Part shown: piece after piece, positions 1 to 9,837 of the stretch
Layout: every line of letters starts with the position of its first letter
How positions within the stretch are numbered: position 1 is the first letter of the stretch
DNA from: Ascaphus truei
Taxonomy: Eukaryota; Chordata; Amphibia; Anura; Ascaphidae
DNA length: 64,000 bases
Assembly (NCBI GenBank): GCA_036426205.1
Contig: CM071568.1
Coordinates: forward strand, 116,124,626 to 116,188,625
Reading direction: 5' to 3'
Notes under the pieces: model-generated
Told to the model about the DNA's origin: nothing
The model's input: only the letters and a program-made list of their open reading frames with translations
The model's database searches: none
Position numbers and translations under genes: made by a program

Positions 1-95
1 GGTGCTCTGCTTTTCAAACATTTCCTCTTTCAAAATGTTAAATTTGTTTCTTTATGAGTCATGAAGCTCTTCATTCTTTCATCTTGCGTATTCTG

Positions 96-1600
96 TCAAC
101 TCATGGAATTTTCTTTTTTGTTTAATCTTAAATTTTCTCTTTTTTCAGTCTCTGTACTATTCAGGGCTTCCTTGCAGTCCACCTTCCATTTTTGCACATC
201 TGCTTGGAGGCGGGCTGTCTCCTGGCGTGAGACTTCCATCTCCAGGTTTAAGTTCTGAAGCTCCTCCTGAGAGACTTTGAGATCTAAGTTAAGATGTAGG
301 ATAGTTTTCCTTGAAATGTCCAGCTCCTCAGTGAGACTGTGTGGTTCCTTTCTGGAAACTTCCAGGTCTGTGCGGCAGCTGTTGGTCTCATGATGTGAGG
401 CATCCAGTGCTCTGTGGAGTGTCTGAACCTCTTTCTGAGCTACGTCCACTTCTATCCGGCCACTGTTGACCTCCTGTCGTGAAGCATTCAACTCTATGCG
501 CAGAGTGTGAACCTCTTGCTGGAAGACTGTCATCTGCTTCAGTGCCTCCTCATACTTCCGCTTTAGCGTAGCCACCATTTTGTCAGACTGGCTCTGCTTT
601 ACATCCAGGGCGTAAATAGTAGCCTTTGCAGTATCTAGCTCAGTCTTGAGATCTCCAATTCAGTCTTGGCCGCAGAGTAAATTGCGAGCACAGTCTTCTG
701 TAGCTCAGCATTATTATTTTTTTCCCTTTCCAATTCTTCACAGAGCAGATCACAGTCATGCCTGGCAATTTTCAGGGCGTCTTCAGGGCTGGTCACGGGA
801 TCGTCACTCACTGGTTCCGGCTCCACTTCCCTGGGATGGTTGGTTGAGGGTTCCTCACTGTTGGCACCGGACAGACACTCCTTTGGGGTACGCGACTTCT
901 GCCTTGGGCCATCTGGATATTCGGTTAACCGGGGGACGAATTCTCCATTTTCTCTAGGCTGCAGGGCAACTCGGTCCCCCTTTTTCTCCACAGGATCTGC
1001 GGACGTGTCTGTTACTTCCACGGTAAGTGAAGAACCGCTTTTCTTTTTCTTTTTCTTCCTTTTTGATTTGGATGACACCGTCCCTTCAGTGATACTGGGG
1101 TCTTCATCTTCATATGAAGTTTTAGCAGTTTCAATATATACACCAGGCTTTTCTTGCAGCTGCTTTAGCTGACAGAAATATTCGGTGATCCACTGCTCCC
1201 GCTCTGTCTCCTGCTGATCATATTCGTCATCAAAGGGAGCGGTCTTTTCTGTTCGTGCCGAGTTCAGGCACCCCCACCATTCTTGGGGTGTTTTGTGGGT
1301 GTGACTCGGTTTGGGTTCCCCGTAAGAGATGTCTTCCTCTTTATTGGACTGGAAGGGCCACTCTTCCGTGGGGTAGGGTTCATTACAGGAACGCCGCATC
1401 TTGTCCTCCATTTTTAGGCTATCAGGTGTCATTTTCTTCCTGACCTCAGGAGGCGCTATTGCAGCTGTTGCCACTGTATTTGCTAGAACCCTCAATTGTG
1501 GTAGTTCTACAGGTGGGCATATCCTGCGTGTAGAGGTCGCAGCTCTCACAGGCATCTCCGTAGACTTTTCTTTCTTGGGTAATTTTTTTTTTTTTTTCAA
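96..1600 (-). pseudogene. Coiled-coil protein ORF of element A, copy 1 (frameshifted, partial)
   Basis: Two frames, 1600-635 and 578-96, together match the longer copy at 9838-12548. The first part is acidic and low-complexity, with a conserved block around EWPFQS and QEWWGCLNS, a lysine run, and proline/glutamate-rich stretches. The second part is a heptad-type coiled coil with repeating L-x-x-S-x-x-E units. The frame breaks near 640, where copy 1 lacks a base that copy 2 has. The N-terminal Cys/His cluster of copy 2 is largely lost here, and a poly-lysine codon run replaces it near 1590. The protein is not recognised. A gag-like structural role is only an inference from its position behind the leader of an LTR element. 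Confidence 0.65.
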
Positions 1601-2473
1601 TATCAGCAGTGCTGTGCGTGCATTTTCTTTTATCAGGTATACAAAATGTGCAGTTGCTAGGTAAAAAAAAAAAGTCTATTTGCTGTACACCATTTATTTT
1701 CTAGGTGCAATCCCTCCGCTTCAGCAACAGAATTTGGTTTTCTGCCTGAGTTCAGTAATTTTCAGTCTCACCTTTGGGTATCTGTTTTCTCCCAAGATAT
1801 ACAGTATATAGGCAGATTTTTACTTGCAGAAAAACCTTCTTTGCAGTGGACTATTTCTTTAATTCCCGGCAGGGTGACTCAACACTCAGCAATTGGCTTT
1901 GAAATAGCTTTCCTTTATAGGGCAATTTTACACTCAGCAGTTGTTTGCTAAAAATACCCCTGCTTCAGCACAGTCTTTGTATCAATTTTCACACTTTTCT
2001 GCATATACTCCATTCACAGCTGGTAGCCCTATGCGGTGTGGCAACCTTTATTTGCAAAATCAGTACGACTCATGGGTCACCATCTGTATTCACTGCTTCA
2101 GCAAAACTTTTAAAAACAACAAACACCTATCCCTTTAAGGGCTGACTCACTTCTTGAACCCTGACTATGGCTGGAAGGCAAAACCCCTATTTCAATGACC
2201 ATATTACGCTTTGTGATAGGCAAATAAAGTTTTAGCTGTTTCAGCAGTCTCTCTCCTCTTGGGATTGGGGCAAAGAGTCCATCTGTGGTTTTGTAAGTTT
2301 CAATGCATTGTAAGTTTCAGTGGTGTGTACACCTTTAACTCTGCCTCTGCTGCATGAGGTTTTTTTTTTTTTTTTTTTCTCCCAAGTTGCTTAGACTGTT
2401 GTAGGCAAAAAAAGCATAACAAAAAATTCACATAAAAACTCCGGTCCTTTTTAACTACAAAGACACGTCTTGT

Positions 2474-2490
2474 CCCACTTCTGACGACCA
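2474..2490 (-). promoter_or_regulatory. Primer binding site, tRNA-Leu type (element A copy 1)
   Basis: On the minus strand the bases two positions after the LTR end read TGGTCGTCAGAAGTGGGA. Apart from one extra base, this is complementary to the 3' end of vertebrate tRNA-Leu (CCA tail plus ...CTCCTGACA). This fixes the element as minus-strand and identifies the true LTR edge. Copy 2 has the equivalent site at 13525-13536. Confidence 0.65.
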
Positions 2491-2492
2491 TA

Positions 2493-3116
2493 TGTGGACG
2501 GACGCTTACAGAGGTACACACTTGGAGTCGTTTATAATGTGAATTTATAATAAGGCTTTATTGTGCCTTTTCCTTTTCATCAGGAAATTCATCCAAACAA
2601 GGGGGGGGGGGGGAACAAAGCTTCTAATCACTTAGGAGTATTTCTAGTGAAATCCTTGCAATCAGTTCACATCTCCATTAGTTAAGCTTCTCCCAGCCCA
2701 AACACATAACATGAAAATAAGCAGATATAAGCAGTCTCTTAATACTGAAAGTCTTATCTGTTTCTTGGAGGGAAAATCTTCACTGTCCCTGCTTCAGCTC
2801 CCTTGTCTCCAGGGTTGGTCAGCATACAGGTTTAGAAGTTTTCCCTGTGTCTTGAAAATCAGCTCTGCGGTGCAGAGCTTAAGACCGGTCAGCTCCAGAG
2901 ATCTGGGTTTCTTTTGGTCAGTCTCTCCTGTGACTCAAGAACCTCTGCTCTGTCTCCACAGGCCAGCTCACACGTGAGCAAAGGAGGAGGCAAAGGCAGG
3001 CTTTTTCTACTACCTGTACTCAGTCAGGTGGTGCTAGTTAATTTGCTACCAGCAGTTAACCACCACACTGCTGGATTAGAGGCACCTTTGTGAACAGGGA
3101 TAAGTCCCCTGTTACA
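2493..3116 (-). mobile_element. LTR-A, 5' LTR of element A copy 1
   Basis: About 624 bp, bounded by TGTAAC and (C)TACA-type ends on the minus strand. It is homologous to the LTRs at 4781, 5831, 6898, 7983, 9071 and 13539. On the minus strand it carries an AATAAA signal. Near its start it has a short hairpin built on CCAGCA...TGCTGG. It contains a G-run at about 2601-2613. It directly abuts gypsy LTR sequence at 3117. Confidence 0.8.
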
Positions 3117-3461
3117 CTACCACAGACATCTTGTTCCTTGAAAATCCTGCCCTTACTCCCCTGACATGAAGTAAGCCTCTCTCTAGCCTTTAAACAGCAG
3201 GCAGTTGCCCTTGGACTTTGCTCGTGCAAAGTACTTGTTTCCTTGTACTCTTTGAGCTCCGCCTTGCCTTTGTTTTGCCTGCTGCCTAACTAGCCCTCGG
3301 AACCGGACCTGACTACCCTTTGCCTGCCGCCTGCCTTTACCCCGGAACCGTACCTGATTATGCCTGCATCTCAGGCCTCTGATCCCCGGCCAAGGTTGGT
3401 GTATTACTCCCTACCTCTGCCCTGTCGATCCGTATCCTGTTCTGCAGCCAGCAACGTTACA
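3117..3461 (+). mobile_element. Gypsy 5' LTR, first ~65 bp cut off by element A
   Basis: Aligns along its length with the 3' LTR at 17989-18375. Both contain GACATCTTG, the CCTGACA..AAGTAAGCC block, GGACCTGAC, GATCCGTATCC and the terminal AACGTTACA. The missing start lies on the other side of element A copy 1, beyond the window. Confidence 0.85.
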
Positions 3462-3479
3462 CATTGCGTGAGCCACACA

Positions 3480-4780
3480 ATGGTCCCCGCAGAGGTAGCG
3501 GACGCGGTGTAGCCCATGTTCCTCGCCCCCCCGGTCGCAGATTGGACCTCTAAGGTGTAGTGAGGGCTGGCTACATGTACTATGGTGGTGCATACCTGCT
3601 TGGAACAGGAGGGCCTGAGTCTCCCGCGTTGGTGTGGGGGATAACAGGGCCAGGCTTCTGGGATATATGCCTCCATCATCTTAGCAGTCCTTGTGGTGCA
3701 GCACCTCCATCTCTATAAGCCCCAGGGATGTGGGGTGGGACACTTACAGAGAAACCCTGGTCCCAGGGCGAATGATCCAGCTCTCACACAGTCTTTATAT
3801 AAAAGCAGTAATGTCTTTATTGTCCTTGTAACAGTGATACAGCACACAGCAGTTCATACACTGCAGCAGTTCGTATGCAGCAGTGCTTCCAAATGTAACA
3901 GGTCTATTCCTCCACTCCTCTCCTCCAGGTTGTACCCATTGCAGGATGGGCTGTTTGGGGCTTCAATACCCCAAACCCCACCTCCAGGATATATTCTCTG
4001 GGTGAGGGTAAATCTCCCCTCCCCCTCACCCCCTCAGCAGGGTGAGGGACATTGGTCCACAGCACTTAGTGCTATCAGCTCTACTCAGATTAGCTGAGAG
4101 TCTTCTCTCCAGTCTCCTTGCCACTTCCAGATCATGCTCTCTTTTCTCCAGCCCTCTCCACTCACCTCTTGCACAACTGCCAGCGCAGGACTCCTCACAC
4201 ACACTCTCCTCAGACCCAATTCTCCCAGACACACACAGGAGCAGCCCACTAAATAGATACAGCCCTGCCCCTTATGATGTCAGCAGGACCTCCCCTCTGT
4301 CTCAAGCCACCCATCTATCTACTCTGGATCAGAAACTGGACACAATCTATGCTACACTGCAGACCCTGTGCAGCCACATCAGTACCCCAACGTGATCCCA
4401 TCTCTGCCCTCACCTTTAACTCGTGACGCTGCACCAGTATCTGTGGTCCTAAGGGATCCCTGGATCCCGACTCCTGTTCGCTATGGAGGGCTTCCCGCAG
4501 ATTGCAGAGGATTCTAGAACCAGTGCCAGGTGTAGTTGTAACAAAAACCGTCATTCTTCTCTACCCACCGCTCTCGAGTGATATACTGTATATTTTCTCG
4601 CTCCTCACGGATGAAGTATTAGCTTGGGCATCTCCACTTTATGAAAAAGGGTTCCTTCTTGTTTGACGATTCTGTTGCTTTCATGCAAACATTCCGTACA
4701 ATCTTTGATACCCCCGGCTGTGCGGCTTCCGCTGAATTTGCACTCTACAGTTTTAAAACAAGGCTCTCGCAATATGGGAC
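3480..4780 (+). pseudogene. Gypsy gag, N-terminal half, split by LTR-B
   Basis: An ATG at 3480 opens MVPAEVADAV, then LTR-B interrupts at 3508-4308. Gag resumes with STLDQKLDTIYATLQTL and continues in shifting frames through LRDPWIPTPVRYGG, a stretch of the FLLTDEVLAWASPLYEK kind, and FRTIFDTPG...LLQLKQGSRTMG. These are conserved blocks of chromovirus Gag upstream of the zinc knuckle. The next residues, QYAIEFRTLAAKTDWNE, are found at 14517, directly after element A copy 2. That shows the reading frame was one gene before the insertion. Frameshifts and stops make it non-functional. Confidence 0.75.
3508..4308 (-). mobile_element. LTR-B fragment inserted in gypsy gag
   Basis: Begins TGTAGCCC and matches the complete copy at 22120-23070 over about 800 bp, including the AATAAA signal on the minus strand and the CCCCCTCACCCCCTCAGCAG block. 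It stops near 4308 after GTCTCAAGCC and lacks the last ~150 bp of the family. It is therefore truncated at the side joined to the resumed gag sequence. No clean target duplication is visible because of this truncation. Confidence 0.75.
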
Positions 4781-5382
4781 GTGGAGGACATGTGCAGAGG
4801 TACACAATAGAGATGTTTTAAGGTGAAATTAAAAACAGGCTTTATTGTGCATGTCGCTTTAAAACACAGGGAAAATCAAAACATAAGAGAATAAGTCAAA
4901 CAAAAAATCTATCTCGGCTTGTTGGAGACTATCTACAATGTAGCTCAGCCCCCTCGACTGGGTTGGTTAGCTAAGCTATTACCAGCCCCAATCATGGAGA
5001 CATTTATCAATACACATAGACATAGATAATAGTCTCTTATATGAAAAGTTTATATGTTAGCTGGGTGCTATAGGGGACTTCTCTGCTTCTTGGAACCGTA
5101 CCTTGTGTGCACAGGCAATATCAGGCTTCAAGTTTAGAATCTTGCCCCTTTGTCTGTGGTCAGCTTGTCGCTCAAGACATCTGTCCTTCCTTGGTTTCAG
5201 CCCAGTTGTGGACAAGGAATCTATGCTCTGTCTTCCTAGTTCAGCTAGATGTGAGCTAAGGAGTCTACTTCCTGTCTCAAAGGCAGGCTTTTTCTAACAC
5301 TCTAATCAGCCAGGTGCGGTCAATAACCAGCAACACTGCTGGATTGAGGCAAGTTTCTGAAAAGGATAAGTTCCCTGTTACA
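4781..5382 (-). mobile_element. LTR-A in array unit 1
   Basis: Same LTR as at 2493, with edges GTGGAGGACATGTG and TTCCCTGTTACA on the + strand. It is slightly shorter, with several small deletions. Confidence 0.8.
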
Positions 5383-5830
5383 TACCTCCCCTGTTTGTGG
5401 AAAGCTCGGGCTTGCCACGGCCAAAGCCATCCTTCCACTCTCACTCGAAGAGATACTCTGTGACTTGAATGAGAGTGGATGGAGGAGAACCCTCAGTCCT
5501 GCTTGGATGGAGCCCTGGATCCCGACTCCTGTTCGCTATGGAGGGCTTCCCGCCGATGGCAGAGGATTCTAGAACCAGTCAGTGTAGTTCAACAAACAAC
5601 CGTCATTCTTCTTACCCACGCTCTCGAGTGATAATACTGTATATTTCTCGCTCCTCACGGATGAAGTATTAGCTTGGGCATCTCCACTTTATGAAAAGGG
5701 TTCCCTCCTTGTTTGACGATTCTGTGCTTCATGCCAAAAATTCGTACAATCTTGTGATACCCCCGGCTGTGCGGCTTCCGCTGACTTTTGCACTACTACA
5801 GTTTAAAACAAGGCTCTCGCACTATGGGAA

Positions 5831-6446
5831 TGTAGGAGGACATGTGCAGAGGTACACAATAGAGATTGTTTTAAGGTGAAATTAAAAACACGGCCTGATG
5901 TGAGATGTCGCTTTAAACACAGGAAAAATCAACATAAGAGAATAAGTCAAACAAAAAAATCTATCTCGGCTTTGGAGACTATCTACACATGTAGCTCAGC
6001 CCCCTCTGACTGGGTTGGTTAGCTAAGCTATTTACCAGCCCCAAATCATGGAGACATTTATCAATACACATAGACATAGATAATAGTCTTATATGAAAAG
6101 TCTTATCTGTTAGCTGGGCTGCTATAGGGGAAGCTTCTCTGCTCTCTTGGAACCGTACCCTTGTGTGCACAGGCAATATCAGGCTTCAAGTTTAGAATCT
6201 TGTCCCCTTTGTCTTGTGGTCAGCTTGTCGCTCAAGACATCTGTCCTTCCTTGGTTCAGCCCAGTTGTGGACAAGGAATCTCTGCTCTGTCTCCTAGTTC
6301 AGCTCAGATGTGAGCTAAGGAGTCTCACTTCCTGTCTCAAAGGCAGGCTTTTTATAACACCTCTAATCAGCCAGGTGCTGGTCAATTAACCAGCACACTG
6401 CTGGATTAGAGGCAAATTTTCTGAACAGGATAAGTTCCCTGTTACA
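5831..6446 (-). mobile_element. LTR-A in array unit 2
   Basis: 616 bp with intact TGTAGG...GTTACA edges on the + strand; the best-preserved form of the LTR. The minus strand shows a TATA-like TTATAAAAAG (at about 6350-6359) and AATAAA downstream near the LTR end. This order fits U3-R-U5 on the minus strand. Confidence 0.8.
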
Positions 6447-6897
6447 TACCTCCCCTGTTTGTGGAAAGCTCGGGCTTGCCACGGCCAAAGCCCATCCTTC
6501 CACTCTCACTCGAGATATCTCTGTGACTTGAATGAGAGTGGATGGAGGAGAACCCTCAGTCCTGCTTGGATTGGAGCCCTGGATCCCGACTCCTGTTCGC
6601 TATGGAGGGCTTCCCGCAGATTGCAGAGGATTCTAGAACCAGTGCCAGGTGTAGTTCAACAAACAACCGTCATTCTTCTCTACCCACCGCTCTCGAGTGA
6701 TATACTGTATATTTTCTCGCTCCTCACGGATGAAGTATTAGCTTGGGCATCTCCACTTTATGAAAAGGGTTCCTCCTTGTTTGACGATTCTGTTGCTTTC
6801 ATGCAAACATTCCGTACAATCTTTGATACCCCCGGCTGTGCGGCTTCCGCTGAATTTGCACTACTACAGTTAAAACAAGGCTCTCGCACTATGGGAC

Positions 6898-7521
6898 TGT
6901 AGGAGGACATGTGCAGAGGTACACAATAGAGATTGTTTTAAGGTGAAATTAAAACACGGCTTTATTGTGCATGTCGCTTTAAACACAGGAAAAATCAACA
7001 TAAGAGAATAAGTCAAACAAAAAAATCTATCTCGGCTTTGGAGACTATCTACACATGTAGCTCAGCCCCCTCTGACTGGGTTGGTTAGCTAAGCTATTTA
7101 CCAGCCCCAAATCATGGAGACATTTATCAATACACATAGACATAGATAATAGTCTTATATGAAAAGTCTTATCTGTTAGCTGGGCTGCTATAGGGGAAGC
7201 TTCTCTGCTCTCTTGGAACCGTACCCTTGTGTGCACAGGCAATATCAGGCTTCAAGTTTAGAATCTTGTCCCCTTTGTCTTGTGGTCAGCTTGTCGCTCA
7301 AGACATCTGTCCTTCCTTGGTTCAGCCCAGTTGTGGACAAGGAATCTCTACATACTGTCCTAACCTGTTCAGCATCCAGAAACATGTGAGTAGGAGTCTC
7401 ACTTCTCCTGTCTCAAAGGCAGGCTTTTCTCTAACACCTCAAATCAGCGATGCTGGTCATACTAACCGCACACTGCTGATTAGAGGCAAGTTTTCTGAAC
7501 AGCGATAAGTTCCCTGTTACA
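6898..7521 (-). mobile_element. LTR-A in array unit 3
   Basis: First half almost identical to unit 2. Indels rise sharply from about 7350 onward. Confidence 0.8.
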
Positions 7522-7982
7522 TACCAATCCCTGTTTGTGGAGAAAGCTCGGGCTTGCCACGGCCAAAGCCCATCCTTCCACTCTCCACCAATACGAGATA
7601 TCTCTGTGAACTTAGATGAGAGTGGATGGAGAGAACCTCTCAGTCCTGCTTGGATGTGGAGCCCTGGATCCCGACTCCTTTCGAAATGGAGGGCTTCCTC
7701 CGCAGATTGCAGAGGATTCTAGAACCATGCCCAGGTGTAGTTCAACAAACAAACCGTCATTCTTCTCTATCCACCGCTCTCGAGTGATATATGTATATTT
7801 TCTCGCTCCTCACTGATAGTATTAGCTTGGCATCTCCCTTTATGAAAAGGGTTCCTCCTTGTTATGACGATTCTGTTCTGCTTTCATCAGCACATTCCGT
7901 ACAATCTTTGATACCACCCCCTGTGCGGCTTCCGCTGAATTTGCAACTACTACAGTTAAACAAGAGCTCTCGCCCTATGGAC

Positions 7983-8585
7983 TGTAGAAGGACATGTGCA
8001 GAGGTACACAATAGAGATTGTTTAAGGTGAAATTAAAACAGGCTTATTGATGTCATTCGCTTTAAACACAGGAAAAATCAACATAAGAAATAGTCAAACA
8101 AAAAATCTATCTCGGCTTTGGAGACTATCTACACATGTAGCTCCGCCCCCTCTGACTGGGTTGGTTAGCTAAGCTATTTACCAGCCCCACAAATCATGGA
8201 GACATATCAATACACTAGACATAGATAATAGTCTTATATGAAAAGTTCTATCTGTTAGCTGGGCTGCTATAGGGAAGCTCTCTGCTCTCTTGGAACCGTA
8301 CCCTTGTGTGCACAGGCATATCCAGGCTTCAGTTTAGAATCTTGTCCCCTTGTCTTGTGGTCAGCTTGTCGCTCAAGACAATCTATCCTTACCTTGGTTC
8401 AGCCCAGTTGTGGAACAGGAATCTCTGCTCTGTCTCCTAGTTCAGCTCAGATGTGAGCTAAGGAGTCTCACTTCCTGTCTCAAGGCAGGCTTTTTATAAC
8501 ACCTCTAATCAGCACAGTTGCTGGTACATTACCAGCACACTGCTGGATTAAGGCAATTTTCTGAACAGGATAGTTCCCTGTTACA
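7983..8585 (-). mobile_element. LTR-A in array unit 4
   Basis: Same LTR, with many scattered one-base gains and losses relative to unit 2. Confidence 0.78.
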
Positions 8586-9070
8586 TACCTCACCCTGTTT
8601 GTGGAAAGCTCGGGCTTGCCACTGCCCAAGCCCATACCTTCCCCTCACTCGAGATCATCTCTGTGACTTGTAATAGAAGAGTGCAGATGGAGGAGAACCC
8701 TCAGTCCTGCTTGCGATGGGAGCCCGGATCCCGACTCCTGTTCGCTATGGAGGGCTTCCCGCAGTTGCAGAGGATCCTAGAACACCACCAGTGTAGTTCA
8801 AACACACAACCGTTCATCTTTCTTATAACAAAAAACAACCCCCACCCCTGCTCTCGAGTGATATACTGTATATTTTCTCGCTCCTAATCAGGATGAAGTA
8901 TTAGCTTGGGCATCTCCACCTTTATGAAAAGGGTTCCTCCTTGTTTTGAACGATTCGTTGTGCTCTTCATGCAACATTCCGTACAATCTTTGATACCCCC
9001 CGGCCTGTGCGGCTTCCGCTGAATTTGCACTCAATACATTAAAAACAGGGCTCTCAAGCACTATGGGAAC

Positions 9071-9706
9071 TGTGGAGACACATGTCAGAGAGATACACAA
9101 TAGTAGAATTGTTTTAAGGTGAAATTAAAACAACCGGCTTTAATTTGTGGCATAGTCCTTACACCAAACGAAAAATCAACATAGAGAATAATCCAAACAA
9201 AAAAAATCTATATCGCTTTGGAGACTATCTACCACATGATAGCTCAGCCCCTCCCTTGGACGGGTTGGTTAGCTAAGCTATTACCACCCCAAATCATGGA
9301 GACATTTATCAATACACAAGACGAAGATACTGTCTATATGAAAAGTTCTTATCTGTTACTGGGCTGCTATAGGGGAAGCTTCTCTGCTCTCTTGGAACCG
9401 TACCCTTGTGTGCACAGGCAATATCAGGCTCTACAAGTTTAGATCTTGTCCCCTTTGTCTTGTGGTCGCTTGTCCGCTCAAGCATCTGTGCTGTCCTTCC
9501 TTGGTTCAGCCCAGTTGTTGGACAAGGAATCTCTCTCTGTCCCTCCTAGTTCAGCCTCCTCAGATTGTGAGCTAAGGAGTCTCACTCCTGTCTCAAAAGG
9601 CAGCTTTTTCTAACACCACTCAATCAGCCATGTGCTGGTCAATTTAACCAGCACACTGCTGGATTAGAGGCAACTTTTTCTGACAGAGATAAGTTCCCTG
9701 TTACCA
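9071..9706 (-). mobile_element. 3' LTR of element A copy 2 (array unit 5)
   Basis: It is preceded on the minus strand by the element interior and the purine tract, and followed by gypsy gag. It is rich in small indels compared with the 5' LTR. Confidence 0.78.
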
Positions 9707-9837
9707 TACCTCCCCTGTTTGTGGAAAGCTCGGGCTTGCACGGCCAAGCCCATCATCCACTCTCACTCGAGATAGATCTCGTGACCTTAAATAGAGTGGA
9801 TGGAGGAGAACCCTCAGTCCTGCTTGGATTGGAGCCC

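Larger units (their letters stand above)
1..3116 (-). mobile_element. Element A copy 1 (non-autonomous LTR retroelement), cut by window start
   Basis: Reads on the minus strand: LTR at 2493-3116, primer site at 2474-2490, a leader of roughly 0.9 kb, then the coiled-coil reading frame, which runs off the window. The same order and sequence recur at 9071-14516, which defines the family. No RT, integrase or protease is visible in either copy. The insertion lies inside the 5' LTR of the gypsy element: gypsy LTR sequence resumes at 3117 about 65 bp inside the LTR, judged against the 3' LTR at 17989. The other end and its target duplication are outside the window. The orientation follows from the primer site and from AATAAA signals on the minus strand. 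Confidence 0.8.
4461..9837. repeat. Five-unit tandem array: gypsy gag flank + LTR-A + element A 3' end
   Basis: Units start at 4461, 5516, 6580, 7665 and 8726 and end at 9837, with lengths from about 1055 to 1112 bp. Each unit holds ~320 bp of gypsy gag (starting GGATCCCGACTCC), one LTR-A of ~600-640 bp, and ~130 bp of the 3' end of element A including its purine tract. The unit spans the junction between host gag and the 3' end of element A copy 2. The array is thus a local tandem amplification after insertion, not five separate insertions. The repeat joint reads GGAGCCC / TGGATCC. Units 4 and 5 carry far more 1-3 bp indels than units 2 and 3. Confidence 0.85.

Noticed and set aside
5979..7242. 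Identical 65-residue ORFs at 5979-6176 and 7045-7242
   Set aside because: They are antisense frames in two copies of LTR-A; the repetition comes from the tandem array, not from a conserved protein.
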